Below, in pieces: positions 24,501 through 38,500 of a DNA stretch of 64,000 nt; position 1 is the first letter of the stretch, and each line of letters starts with the position of its first letter. Source of the DNA: Orthonyx spaldingii. Its lineage: Eukaryota; Chordata; Aves; Passeriformes; Orthonychidae. The notes below the pieces were generated by a model. It was not told the DNA's origin and searched no databases. It saw nothing but the letters and a program-made list of their open reading frames with translations. The position numbers and the translations under genes are program-made. The stretch is from contig VZTJ01004182.1 in the NCBI GenBank assembly GCA_013397795.1, forward strand, positions 62,001 through 126,000, read 5' to 3'.

Positions 24501-27500
24501 TATTAATGAACAGACTCAGTTACAGCAGATGCATTGCAAACACTTCACTATTAATCTCATTTCTAGATGAAAGCTTGTTCTTTACCCTTTGAATTTTGCT
24601 GTCTCCTAGCCCACTCCCAAAGCATAGCAGAACTTTCCTTTCACACTCTAGGAGCCTGGTTCTCTTTAATAACCTCACTGAGGGACTTTAAGAAAAATCT
24701 GAATAATTATATATGCAAGTGCTTCTTTACTCACTAATTTGTTGACACTTTAATGAATCCTTATAGTTGGAAGGAAGGTTTTCCTTTGGCATAAATCATC
24801 ACTATTTCTGTAATCATCTAATTTTCATCTAGGTGGTTTTATAACAGCTATTTAAAATAGCATGCCACCCACTGAAGATTCATCACTGTATTACTGCTCC
24901 AACTACCCCACAAATTTCAATTTCAAATTCATCGCTCTTCAGGCCTGCAGTTTAGAAATTGATTTTAATGCTTGCTTTTTTAAAGAAGCTTAACAACTTC
25001 TTTTACAATGTCCTCTCCATCCATAGATGGTTATATTTCTAGTCATATTAGTTTCAGCTTAGTAGAAGAATTTAACTCCAGTCCTTCGTTTAATGCCCTT
25101 TAGTCATGTATGCATTGATGCATGGAAATTCCCACCCACTTCTGTGCATTCAGTATAATGTTCATGCACAGCTGAAAAATTAGTCTGAATAACCTGTTGA
25201 ACATCCTCTACTTTGACTGCAGGCTCTCTGGCAGGTATATCTAGTGTCCTTTTCTCTAATTCAGCTTAACTCTCCCCACTTTTCCCTACCTTATCTCTTG
25301 CAACAACCAGTCAGGCAGCAAAGCCGACTGGCTAGACAGATGTTCCCCAGAGTTTTTCACCTCAAAGCACTTCTGCAGGGACACATAGCAGCCAACAGTT
25401 GCTTTTCAACACACATCCCTGCTGCACAGCCCTGAGCAGAGAGTCTGTCTTAAGACCATCTCTTTTCCTGGTACTGTTTTCCTGTCAGAGCAGATTCCTC
25501 CATCCTCCGTCACCTTCACCGCTGACTGCACACACCCACCCGCCATGGGCTTTGCAGTGGAGGTACCTGATCTAACTTTCAGGACAATTTAGTTCTCACT
25601 TCTCTCATGGGTGCTTGTATATCCCAGCTGGATTCCTTTTCCATGTCCTATAGGCTGAGCAAGTTACAACCTCAAAGCCATTATCACATTCCACTTTACT
25701 CTTACGTATCCTTATGTCCTTCATCTGGACATTTTCCAAAAGTAAGGACTTAAAGATGCTGGGGTAAGGCAGTATCTAAGACAGCATACTTATCCTTTAA
25801 TGAAGGCCAAGGGGCTTCATGCATTATAAATGAGCCATTCTTTCTTCAGTACTAGTAAGCCCTTCTCAGCTCATCTCTGCAAATGTTTCTTCACCTGCTC
25901 TTCTTTTTTAATGTGAGGTTGGCATTGATTCTCCCAGGGTTGAAAATGGCCCCATTTACTACTTACCGAACACCCTTCAGGTAAGAATTTAATCAGCGAC
26001 CAGAGATGTCTCAAAATTTTAACTTGCTGCATCCTTTTACATCCTGTGTGTAGAAAAACGTGATCTTGCCCAGAAAGATATATAATATATCTTTTAATGT
26101 ATCTTCTAACTGTTTTCATTTGCCTAAGCACTCCTTCTGGGAAAGGGCACTGCATGTAATTCATAGGTATTTTACACTGTAACAGAAATTTTCTGATGCA
26201 TCAGTATATAAGAACTCACAGGTAGTATTCTGGTTTTGTCTCCTGGTGACATTTTCTGGCCATTTCATAAGCAAACCCATTATGATCTCTTTCTGTCAGT
26301 TCAGTTTGTGAAAATTTATCTCATTGAAATTAGACTTCTTTCAAATGCCATTGGGTACCCTTAGAGACAAGGTATTCCTAAGAGAAGAGAATTTGAACAC
26401 AAATGCTTCATTGCTTTGTAAACTTGTTGAATCCACTAAGGAAGAAGACGCTTTGAACTGAGGCATCCATCTTCTGAAAAGTGATGTGCTATGTTCCTTT
26501 GCCTCATGCCTGTAAATTTCAGCCACAAAGCTGATTTTTTTATTAACTAATGGGAATATGGAAAGAAAGGGGTTTAAAATGTTTCACATCTTCCTGGCTT
26601 ACTGAAAAGAGCAAATCAATGCAAGAAAAAGGATACGCTGAGAGTCTTATAAAATTTCGATTTTTTAATAGTGGCAAAGAAACCTGGAAAAATCAATGGA
26701 TTCACCCTCCTAAAGAAATTAAAATCCTCCCTTATGCAGAACTGTGGTACTGGATGTTGTTGGACTTAACATGATTATATGCATTCTATAACAATAGCAA
26801 TCATCTGTAAAGTAAATTTATTCAATATCGCATTACACAAATAACAGTAATTTTAGTTGGCATCTGAGTCTCCCAAAATGTATACTCTCAGAGAATTGTA
26901 TGTTCAGGATAAGTTTTCAAATTCTGACATATTTGGATTTGAGTCTTTATTTGAATATTATTTGGTTTCTTCCTTCTGTTGTTTGGTTTTTTTTTAATTT
27001 AGTGCAAGAAACTTTAATTAATAGTATTTTTAAATTAGTTGCTTCATACATATCTTTGTATCCATAAGTGTATACACATATCAATATCTACATCAAACTA
27101 GTTGTTGCTGTAGACATTGTATACATACACAAAACCCATGGCAAAATATGACATTATCAATTAAACCTAACTTTAAACTTCATCATGATAATAATTAGAG
27201 ACAGGAAAATAATTGCTAAGGAAGAATTAAGGAGGACAGGCCTCTATAGTGGACCAGGTGCCCTGGTTTAGGGGAGTCTGTGGATGAACAGCTTGGGAAG
27301 GTGAGAGGAATCAAACTTGGTAAGTCTTTCAAATGAGAATGGTTGGAGGCTGAGGAATATCTGGGGGAAAACTGCAGAAGTTTGTTATCTGCTTGCCTGT
27401 GTTCATGGTTCCTGTTGGTCACATAGGAGATACAGACATCTGATCTGGCCCAGTACTGATTTTTATGTGATTTTATTATACCTTCCCTATAGCATGGTTT

Positions 27501-28824
27501 AGAATACTTATTCTCTTTGAGTGTCTGCTGAACTACTCTGCCCATTCCTTTCAAGATCAGGTATCTTCCCCTGCTGTCCTCTCCATGTCCACTGTCACTT
27601 CTGACCACTCTTCATAAAGTCACATATGAGAACTTAGGACTAACATGGTCTTACATATTCTGTAGCTCTCCAGTGGTTGCTATGATGCATCCTTCATTTC
27701 AGCATTTTTAATTCCACATTTCCTACTGAAAACAACTTTGGAAGTTCAGGCGCTTAATCATATGACGAGTACTGTGGTAGCTCCCCACTTTGTCACCAGT
27801 CATGTCACATGTTTTTTCAACAAGAAATTAGGCACAAAATTCAGTTTTTGTGAGGCTAGAGATTGGCTGTTGCCTATTCTATTTTGACATTTCTGCCCAC
27901 TTCAGTCCTAACAGCCTTTCTGTAAGTGTTACCGTGTAATAGTGATATTTGGTTGGACAGGTGACAGCTACAAATTAACAGTTGATTTATTCATATAGGG
28001 AAAAAACCAAGAGGGACATGTAATTTTCCATGTAGCTCTTTGCTATTCAAAAGTGCAGTTACAACATTTTCTTCAGCAGCATGAAGGAAAATAAAGTTAC
28101 TCATAAAATCCTTAAGTATACCCTGTCAGCCCCCTGTAGCCATACACCTTTTAAAATCACTGGTCCAAATACACATTAATTTGGCTTATCTTGTTCAACT
28201 AATGGGTGAATTATGATTGGAAGTAAGAAGAAAAGACCTGACACGTGTAGATGTCCTTCTAGAAATGTTTTCAGCATTTAAATGGCCTTTTTTCAGGGTC
28301 CCATAAGACATTATTCCATGGCTAGATGACACTCTGCTGTTTCCCAGGTACAGTGGTAACAACTACGGCAGCACAGTCACATCTTCTCTACAGCTAAAAC
28401 AGACATTACAAGGACAAATTTTCTAGAAGCAGTCTAGAAATATTAAATAAGACCAACTTATCTCATTGGGTAAAATAAGGTTGTTGATCATCTTTTCTTG
28501 GTCCTCTCAAATATTTTCAGAGTGGCTGGAGAGTATGGCAGAGTATAAAGTTTCTGCCACTTTGTCTGGGAGATACTCAGGCCAGCAACAGAGCCACTCT
28601 GAGGGGTGCAGAGGCTTAACTCATGGCTAGGCTGGCCAGGGGTCTGCACAATAAATGCAAGAGGCATCAGAACAAGCAGAGAGATGTCTGGGCAATAAAG
28701 CTCATGAGGGGTGAGAGATCTTCATACCTCCATCAGGGTACTTTCCAACAGGGTCCACCATCTTCGTGAGAGAGTGAGCCCTCAACATCCAAGCAACACA
28801 CCTGAGCAGACATGAGCAAAGCGG
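21541..28824. other. AT-rich noncoding DNA, no gene seen
   Basis: Long AT-rich stretch with stops in all frames; open frames reach at most 130 codons (27216-27608, minus, unrecognised). Notable only for an A17 homopolymer at 24346-24362. Around 21750-21780 there is a weak trace of the same kind of old interspersed remnant as at 13.4 kb. The roughly 300 bp just before the CR1 at 28825 is slightly GC-richer but has no nameable repeat. Confidence 0.55.
24346..24362 (+). repeat. A17 homopolymer
   Basis: Seventeen consecutive A bases preceded by GGATC and followed by GGAAAACC. There is no SINE or LINE body upstream that I recognise and no clear target-site duplication, so I do not call a retroposon tail. 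Confidence 0.9.
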
Positions 28825-29078
28825 GCAAGAGGAAATGGCCTCAAGTTACTTCAGGGGAGGTTGAGGTTGGATATTAGGAAACATTTCTCCACTGAAAGGG
28901 TTGTCAAGCACTGGAACAGGCTGTACAGGGAAGCGGTTGAGTCACAATCCCTGGAGGTATTTAAAAGAAATATAGATGTGGCACTTAGGGACCTGGTGAA
29001 CAAGGCAATGCTGGGTTAATGGTTGAACTCAACGGTCTTAGAGGTGTCTCTTTCAACCTAAATGATTCTATGACTCTG
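28825..29078 (+). mobile_element. CR1 LINE, 5'-truncated 3' end
   Basis: This is a clear avian chicken-repeat-1 3' end. It begins inside the conserved words AGAGGAAATGGCCTCAAG (about 28829-28846), continues through GTTGGATATTAGGAAACAT and CTGGAACAGGCTG, then the conserved CCCTGGAGGTATTTAA, and ends with TTTCAACCTAAATGATTCTA followed by TGACTCTG, the short octamer-type repeat typical of CR1 termini. About 254 bp remain; the whole 5' part, including both open reading frames, is missing. 5' truncation is the rule for CR1 because reverse transcription starts at the 3' end. Several substitutions and small indels show that it is inactive and not very recent. Confidence 0.93.
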
Positions 29079-32000
29079 AAGCTCTGTGCTATCTGCCTGT
29101 GTTTCTGCTGGCTCCTGAAGGGGCCAACCTCTGAGGAGACTCCCTGGTAGCATCTCAGGAGATGTCTGGGCACAGAGCAGATGTCCTATCCTAAGTGGCA
29201 CACTTCCAGAGGCATTCTCCACTGTCTTCCATGCAAGGCAGCCACTGCCTAACCTTAATCTTCAAAGACTAGTCTTAAGTACCTTGTCAGCCCTTAGATC
29301 TTAGTTGTTCATAGTGCCTGCAGGGAGCTCAACTACTATGGCAACCCACAAAAGCGTGGGTTTTCTTAGTCATATTGAGTGGATGCTCTCCCTCTCACTG
29401 ACAAGACTTTAGGAAATAATGGACCTAGGAGCTGTTTCATCTATATCTGTGCCTGTTTGCCCTTCTTCCATGCATGTGGAATAAATTCAGTTCTCAAATG
29501 TACAACCAGGAATGGTCTGCAAGGGAGCCATTCATTTTTAGGCAACTCCGATTGTCCTCTGTAGTTAACAACAGATATTCTTAAAGGTTGCTGATCTGGC
29601 ATCCTCTTGCCCTGTTCCAACATCTAGGACCAAATCCTGGCTTAACCCAGAAAAAGACAATGGGGACCTGCTATTATTACTGTGAAACCTTATGTCTGAT
29701 CTCAGATGTAAGGTGCTTGTTATGACCTATAACGCTCATCATAGCTGCCCAAAGGAGGTATTGACGTATGTTTGTATACATTTGCTAACCATTGTTCAGA
29801 CAAGCCTCACAAACTCAGGCAAGCCCAGGCTTTGAAAATCATTGTATTGACTTCAAAAAGTCATTGAAATCCCTTGGTGTAAAAGTATTCATCTAACAGG
29901 TTGCATTCTTTTTATATATATGAATAAAATATTCATTTTAATACTAAATTCATGGTGGAATCACAACTGGCTCTGATGAAATTTAGTTAACGTGGGAGGA
30001 TGGAGAGATTGGAAACCTGTTCCAGTGCTCATAGGAACAGTGTCTCTGATCAATCCTCAGCTGCAATCTGGTAAATTAGTTATATACGGTGTTGTCATAA
30101 TACAATGCTGAAAACATGCTGCTCTTGTGAGAACATAATCACTCACTGTGAACATCCTGTTCTGTTCAGCATCTCAAAAAAACCTGTGAGTTTTTGTGAG
30201 GAGAAGAAACTAATACAGCCTGGCCAAGATCTGAGTTTGAGAAGTACAAAAGTCTTTATTCTTAAAAGACGTATAGTGGACAGTATAGTGGTAACAAAAA
30301 ATTAATGGTTCAGAACCGTTGCTATGTGTGCTTGTCCTTCATGTATAAATCAAGGCTAAAAGGACACAAAAAAAATGCGAATAGTCAGGACTCTCCAGAA
30401 AACACTTACTACAGACACTTGCTACTTCAAGGTTTCATTGTGTGTCCAAAGATTCAGCAGAGTTCAGAAAAGAATATTAATCTTTGACCAACTAGGAGAA
30501 GAAGCTGTGATAGCCAAGGTGAAAAGCTATCCCAAAACAAGGAAGGTCTGGGGAAGCCTTTGTGATAAAAATTCATTGACTCCTAATCTGGGACAGAACA
30601 TCTCAGAAATCCTTGAAAATCAGGACTCATTACCATTCGGTTTGCTCTGAGTTTCAGATCTTTCATGCAGGCAGCAGCATCACACACCTAAGCCAACTTT
30701 ACATCTTTGTGTCACTCTCCACAGGATTAGTTTGACCCTACCTGATAAGAGGGCAATTTTTTAGGTACCTGTGTCCAAACTGAGGCAATGCTATTGCTGT
30801 ATTAATCCTTGGGAACTTTAAAGAAGAATTAATTATGAAATTATAGCCTTACTGATTTTCTGTTTTGAAATCAACTTCATTTTCCCACTTAAGAGACGTT
30901 TTAAGAAGTATCTACATATTAAAAAAGCTTTTGTACTCAATCTATTTACATGAAAATGTGACAGTAAATTGATACCGCTTTTTAAACACTGATTTTTTGG
31001 AAAATTAATTGGTGGCTCCATGATAGCAATGCGTCCTTCAAACACAGGATATTCTTTTATTGGATTCAGATTTCACAACTTAATCATACTTTAATGTTTT
31101 GAGAGGAACTTCATGATTTCTAAAAGTTTATGGCTAAGCAATGGAAAAAATGCCAGGAAACAGATGCCAATTTTTTCTTTGGCTGCTTTATTAAAGCTGA
31201 CATGATATGGAAAGCAATTATTCCTTTGAATTTCTTGTTTGGAATGTTAGAACCTTAGCAAGCTGCAATTGCTGACTGAACATATATAAATAGACTCTGT
31301 GTAAGCAGATTGATTTTAAAAAGTCTTAAGTGATAGACTTTGAAATGGTTGAAACTTCAGGCAGAACCCTCAGATTGGTGTAAGATAAACAAAAGCAGAA
31401 GATACTGTAAGAAAACAAAACAATTTGAAACTAATTTAGAGTCAACTTTGAAAAAATTCAGAACACTTAAAGCTTCAACAAGATTATATCCTCTGCTGAG
31501 GCAACAGTGTCATACAACAAGCTGTAGTTAGAAAGGAATTTACCCGAGGTTTTCAAAGTGATTCAGAAATTCAAGCGTCCTCTTTTTCTCCATTGCCTTC
31601 AGCTCATGTTCCCTGGAACACCTTCCACGTCAGTTGTTCTTCCTGGTCAAGGCAAACCCAAAGCCCTGGCTCGTAAGTGTGATGCTTGCTGAGGCCTGGA
31701 ATACATAAGAACAGTGTCCTTGCAGTTATGTTAAACATAACCTCAGTGCCTCATCTCCGTGGGTGGATGCAGACAGACATGAACTCACTCTGCCTGTGCT
31801 CCAGGCTGGCTGGCCAAGAGGCAGCTTTGGTTTGAAAGCCACACAACTCTATTAGCTTCTCAACAAGGCAAGTCAACTTGAGCACAGCAGTAGCACAGCT
31901 CCAGAGTTTCTGAACTAGGTTTAGTCACAGCAAAGGAACTTGGATCTGTTTGCACCCATATATGCGGACCAGCTCTGAAAATCCCATTGAGTCACCTCTT

Positions 32001-35000
32001 GTAAATAATTTCAACTTCCACTCCCTTTGAAAGTACAAAAGACCTTCTCCGTTTCTGTGCTACTGTGCTGTGCCTTTTGACTTCTCTTTGTGCAGGGACC
32101 ATAATTTAAAAGCTCTTGCAGAAGCACCCTGACACCAAATGGGAACCAGAACTGCAGGTTGGTAAGTAACTGATAATCTAATCTTAGGGTTAAATAGGCA
32201 TTTGAAGGCATAAGTACAATTCAAATCTTGAAGTGTACTTGTATAATTTTTGGGTTTTGACCCTCTTCTTTGAACTCAAACTAAAATTAACATGACATAT
32301 ATGTATGCATATGTGTAGAGAAGTTCAGCCAGATGGGAGGGAGGCACCAGTCCTTTGGTGTCTTGCACATGTTCATGGAGTGACTGTCTCTGCTATCATC
32401 ATCTCCTTCAGTATGGAGCTGATACATTTGCCCCCCCCCCCTTACTCTCATCGCTACACAGAAAAGAGTAAAACTGCCTTTACTACAACAATGCCTAAAG
32501 GCCCTCTCAGGATGATGAACCCATCAAAGAAAAGAACCTATCCTGGCTCTGCAGAGCTTAAGCTACCAAAGGGGAAAATATGGCAGCCGGTCTGAGAGCT
32601 TGACATGAAAAGAGGCAAGAGATGGAATAAAAATGGCGGTACCTCCCACATCTGAGCACAAGGTGCAGAGTGGGTAATCATTGCCCAGCAGCACCTTCAA
32701 GCAGTGCTTTGCCCTTCTGTTAAGGATTCATTATACACTCAATGTCCATTGAAACCAGGCTGCAACCATCTTATCCCTTTGTCTTGGCAGCCGTCCTCTG
32801 AGTTTTATACCAGAGAAACCAGCATTAGGTGCCTGAGGTACCAATATGTTATTGAAGCCACATGGGGAGACAGAAGGGGTAAAAGAAGTTCTACTGTAAC
32901 CACTCAGTGCCAAAGACATTATTTAATGCTATTTCCCTTTACACTTATCCAAGTGCCTCATGCCATCAAGCACAAGCAAGATCTTGGCTTTTCAGAAACA
33001 GCAACTTCATCCAGATTTCATGCCTGGAAATGTCACAACCTTCAAATGCAAGCTCTGTGGGAAAAATTCATCTGATAAGACACCCAGAGATTACAAGAAC
33101 TAGTTATATATAGCCAAGGGCAGGGCAGCATCACAGAGTGGCCTGGTTTGCAATTACCTGGGTTATCTGAGCATGTGCTGAGTACAGCTCAATGCAGAAC
33201 ATCCATCTCAGTGCAAAGCATTCCATGCAGCATTTCTCTTCCAAAGATTTCTATTGTGAGATTGGTGAAAAACTGTTTGGAGTAATATTTCATTTTAAAA
33301 CACATTCACAGAATTAATTGATTAATTTTACACTCAAAAACACTCCAAGAGAACCTAACTCTGGTGTTGATATAGACAGCTTGCATTGCTCTGTCAGTGC
33401 AAGGGAACTTGGTGTATTAGTTGGTTTTTTGGGGTAGAAGAGTATGTCTAAGAGAAAGGACAATAAGTGAGCTTTTGAGATCCTTTATTTTTAAGGTGCT
33501 GGTAAAAGGAGAAACCCCTAAATGAGCAAACGTTCTGGAGAATCCAGCTGAGAACTGGTCAGTCAATATGGCTGTAAGGAGTATGGATGTTGTCTTAAAA
33601 GGGATTGTGATTTCTACAAAAAACTTGTTTTGATACCCTGCAGCTTGCTGTTGTATTCATCTGTTGCCTCATGGGTGGGATTTATATTAGAAACAAATTT
33701 AGCAGAAACAAACTTTGCCCTGGTGGGTTTTTTTCAGGGCTAAGCAAAAAGTAGGATTCTGATCTCTCACTGCTACTGTAATACAAAGAAACATCAAGAA
33801 ATATCAAAGGATGTTTAGGATCCACTTTCTGCAATCGTGAGTGACTGGGCAAACACAGTGACATTTGTACTGTTTTATTTTTTTCATGAGCATTTAAGAT
33901 CATCTTACTAGATAAAAATCAAGTATAACAGAAATTTTCCTTTTACCACCTTTATTTTTACTTTGTTCCATTGATATTGGTTAGGTGACAAGGTGAAAGA
34001 AAGGCAAAGTATTAGAAAAGAACCTCTGTTATCATCTTTGAGTAGGAGTGTCATTAACAAACAGTCTATTCTATAGTTTTCTTTGTTTTACCACATCAAA
34101 CACCCAGGGCTGAACTGTGTGAGCAATTCACATCAATTCAATGCCAGATACTAATAACAGAAAAAAAGAGTGTCTGAAGGGTTTCAGTAATGCAGCTGGG
34201 ATTCTTTTAACTGATACATTCAGTCATAGCAAAGTAGGTTATTATACTCTAAGCTGTATTTTTGTTGTATCTTTTTGAAGGAAAACAGTTTGGATAACTT
34301 AATACTTAATAAAAAATACTTAGGACTTTTCCTGTTGCTTTTTACTTTATCTGCATTCAGTTACCACACCCCTGATTAGTGGTTAAGCACTGTCCCTTTT
34401 TCTGGTTTATTTTGTTGTCAACCATTTTTGCTGTTGATTTTGTGCTAACTAATGTTAAGCAAATGAACCCCGAAATAGCAACGGTTAGGCTATCAAGGTC
34501 CTGAATTGATATCTCTGCCTTTACCACTGACCTGAGCGTATTTCTTCCTCAAGAGTAGGAAACACGGACAGGTAGGCACTGAGACAGCCTCTGCCAGCAC
34601 GCACATGGATTCATCCTCAAAAATGTCACTCCTAGACCTATGTCTCTCCTTTCTGAAACAGTCTCTTACTGCTCAATCTGAAGTGACATTTGCTTTGTGC
34701 AAACTCTCTCTTACACAAGCAAGTATGCCTCGGGGTATATAAATTACCCAGCTGATCATTATGCCTCCCTGATTCAGGATTTCCCTTTGCAAAGCTGGGA
34801 AAGAAAACAGGAGAGAACTGACTGTGTTTTGTGCCTCTAGCTTTCACTAGCATCTCTTCTAGACAAGGGTCTCCTAAACTCCCCATCCCCATTCCCCACT
34901 CTCCATCCCATGTGTGTACCTTCACTAACCTGTAAATGCACAGAGCACAAGTCTGAGAGGCATAATTAAGATATCTACTCTGACCTCCCACATAGCAAAG

Positions 35001-35039
35001 GCCATTCATTTTTACCTAGTTACCACATATAAAGCAAAA
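29079..35039. other. AT-rich noncoding DNA, no gene seen
   Basis: No recognisable coding exon; the longest open frames are 123 codons (32704-33075 plus, and 34638-35009 minus), both without known domains. A C11 run lies at 32431-32441. Nothing else could be identified. Confidence 0.55.
32431..32441 (+). repeat. C11 homopolymer
   Basis: Eleven consecutive C bases between CATTTG and TTACTC. A homopolymer this long is prone to length error in sequencing, so the exact count is uncertain. Confidence 0.85.
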
Positions 35040-35510
35040 TAAACACAACCTGTCCAATCTAGCTGTGGACAAATGCGTGCAATTACGAGTGCGATTTCAT
35101 CCACACAACCTGTTAAGTGCTGGAGTCTATCCCAGAGGCTGTGAAAGCTAACAGGATTCTTTCTAATGCCAGACTGCATGCTTAACAATGGCTTTCAACA
35201 GTAGATTCGTGAGATTAAAATAAACAGAAATATGACTAATTATTCATATTCAGCATGCTGCCTGTTTCAAAGCATCTCAAGTGATATATTTTCATTTAAA
35301 TGACAGGCTTTCTTTTGATGTCTAATTACAAAACAGGAGCAAAGTATATGACTCTGCACAATACTAAGAAATTTCATACTGAAAACTAATTTTTGGCAGT
35401 AAATGCATTTTTCTTTGCAGAAGCTTTCAGACAGCAATTCCTGGCCAAGTGTACTTTCTGCACCACTTAAATTCCATGTGTTAAATAGAGCATAAGTGGT
35501 TGTCAGCATG
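35040..35510. promoter_or_regulatory. candidate conserved noncoding element (tentative)
   Basis: Balanced, low-repeat sequence with several CpGs kept in an AT-rich setting (GTGCGATTT, TGCGTGCAATTACGAG near 35070-35092), homeodomain-type words (TAATTA-like, CTAATTATTC, CATTTAAATG) and no simple repeats. Such composition is typical of distal enhancers in vertebrate gene deserts, but composition alone proves nothing. An 80-codon minus-strand frame (35267-35509) overlaps it and is not recognised. Confidence 0.2.
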
Positions 35511-38500
35511 GGGAATAGCTATGTCCTTCCTGAACTGTAAACTGTTACTGCTCTGTGCAGTTTGTTTATGAAATAAAAGGCAGAAATTTAACAGCACTGT
35601 TCAATCATTAATTTTTTGATTAATACTTTGTTCTCAATTTGTCTGTAAGAGCAGAGAGTCACCTCCTTTTTCCTTCTGAATATTGTGCACTATAGACATA
35701 CTGTACACATTTGTAATAAGAAGACATTACAACTTGTCTTGCTGCAGAGAACTCTGTGCAGCACTTTTTCCTACTTATTAAAAAGTGCAGATTAAACCAT
35801 ACTGCTCTTACAATCATTACCATCTTCAAATGTTACAATCAGCACCATGCTGGGGTGACATTTCTCAGAATAAAGTAGCTCTCCCAAAATCTGGTTGCTC
35901 TTTTCATTCATGTTTGAAGAAAAGAGAGAGGAATTTTCAACCTGCGTCTGAGGCACAAGTGGAGACATTCCTGTCACAATAGCATCTGTCAACGATGCAG
36001 TTATCCCTCACCAGAGGCTTTACACTGGAGTCTTTGGCCATGGCTGCAGCAGTCATCCCAGGCACCGTGGCGAGCTGTTTGCCTGGGAGAGGTGCACTGT
36101 GCAAAACTGCCACTTGTGTGCCCTCCTCTGACTGATGTCTCCAGCTTGCAGGGATTTTACACTCCATGTCTGTGTGTTCAGCAGATAGCTACAGGTTAAA
36201 GCCATCTGTGTTTCCTAAAACACTTTGCTGAAGATGCAACTTTCTGAGCTACTTGGGTGCTACTGCACTCCTGGTGCCCCTTTGCCCCAGCAGTAAAGAG
36301 GTTTGGAAAAAAAAGGCAATATTTCAAAGGCTGTGTGATAAGGCTGAAGGTGGAAGCCACTCAAGAGCAATGTTGGTTAGGTCTCTCCTAAAAACAGATT
36401 AAAACTTCACAGCACAAAAAGGTGTAGAACAGATTTCAGTGGATCCCAGTGGTGCTTGGTATCATGAGCAAAGGGGGAAGTGATGCAAAAGTGCACAGAA
36501 CTGAGTCTGTCAGCAAATTTAATGCAGCCTCTGGGGAAATGAGTGACCAACGTTACTTAAACTACCTATTTTCCTCCCTGGTGCAAGTTACTTAGATGAC
36601 TAAATAAGTGTTTGCAGTCAGATAACCTCACTGTTTGAGATATTGAAGGTATTTCCTACAGTAAATACAAGGAAGTGCTGAACAAGGGCGTACTGAAGGT
36701 AATAAGGAAACTCTGTCTTTTTATCCTAGGTTCAAATGCATGAACAACACCACTGTGTTTCAGCCACTTCCTCTAAACGCTTCCCTCTAAAGATAGTGCA
36801 CAATTGCTACTCCAGCAGAATTGCTTTACCTTCACATCACTTTTGCAATCAAACAGCTTTTCCTGCTCTCACAGGTGTTTTGTCCCCTATCTCCCCTAAA
36901 TCCGTTTACCCTTTCCCTTATCACTCACAGCCCGAAGGATGATTTGTTCCCTACCTGTGCAGTGAGGAGTGGGTTGGTGTAAGCACTGGAGACCCCAGCC
37001 CTGACCCTGGCTGCTGTCCCATGCCTCCTCCCACCTCCCTTGTCTAGTCATGAGCAAGGTATTTCCCACCCCAGCTGGAGCTGACCTGCACTCTCTCTGC
37101 CAAGTGTTTTGAGATGAGTGGAGGTCCATCCTAGTGCCCAGCTATTCTAAGCATTGTCAGTGAAGACCATGGCTAATTCAGACAAGTTGTTCCTTACAGA
37201 GGACACCAGCTGGCAAGGACACAAACACAATGCATGACGTCTCTCTGTGCCTTCCAGTGTGTCATGTTATACAGCACTGAACCATGACCCCCGATGCCAT
37301 TGCCTTTGTCCCAGAGACGGCCCACAGCCTGTCCTGTTCTGACAGATGCCCTCTGACCCTCTCTCCCAGAGGAGACCCCATCCCCAGCAGCAGCAGAGGT
37401 CACAGTAGGCTGCTCTTCCTTGCCTCCCATTTCACTTGCCACTCAGTCTGTCCCTCGGACACTTCCACAAAGGGAAAAGTCAAAACCGGGTTTCAGTGCA
37501 AATTGTGAAGGGCAAGGCTGAATGTCCAGGGACCCTCACACCCTCCCAGCTCCCCAGCCCCCCTAACTCCGGCTCTGTCATGGAGAGGCTCAGTCCAAAA
37601 TCTGCAACAAGAGACTGGTGACAAGACGCCTGCTGCCTCCCTTGCTTCTTTCCCCCAGTGACATGCAGCTGTTTGATCAGCTGATCATTGCATTGCCACA
37701 CATCAGGGGCTCCGGACATCCATGAGGGTCTGTCTTTTCCTGTTATTGTATTGACCTGCTGAACTGTTTCAGCCTTCCGGGATATCTGTTTGTAGGAGAC
37801 TTGGAAAAAAAGTAAGATCAGGGCATTAGAAGGATGGCTAATACAGCAGTCTGGAGGAAAGCAGCAGCAGGACCGTGCCTGTGCAGAGTCGTGCCTGCTA
37901 TGAAGCCCTGGTGAATGGGATGTGTCCCAGCTCCAAGACCATCCACGAACACAAAGCCTTAACCTGTGAATTTGTAAAAATGGGGTAATACAGTACAGTT
38001 ACCAACAGTTCAAGTTTCCCCTTTCTTGTCTCTCCACTGCACCTCGACAGACCATACCCTAGGTTTAGATTTTGGGCTCATTTAAATGTTGGGCTCTTAT
38101 ATTAAAAATTTATTATCATTAAGTAGTTCTGCCTTCCTTCCTCCTTTACGCACATGATCATGTTGCATCAAAACACCACCATTATTACTTTGCCCTAAAA
38201 TGATCTTTATTGTTGCTGGTAGGTGCCTTCCAATCCTCCCTGGCTGTACAGGGAGGTAAGATATGCTGCTGCACCTCTGGCTGCCAGATCTGGCTCCACC
38301 TTGAAGGCGTCCAGACTGCAGGATACTGCAGTGCCTTCAGAGGCAGGGTTTTAATCACTGTCTAAATTATCTCTTTTTTTGCTCGTGAAAGATGTCAAGA
38401 GCCTCTTAAGTGCTGCCATAAACACAAACAAGGAGGATGAATGAGAGAGCTGCACTGAAGACCTATGAAACTTCATACATGAACTGCCATTTTCAGTGTC

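Noticed and set aside
30271..30291. Short direct repeat GTATAGTGG twice
   Set aside because: Nine bases at a 12-bp distance with different spacers; below what I would treat as a real duplication.
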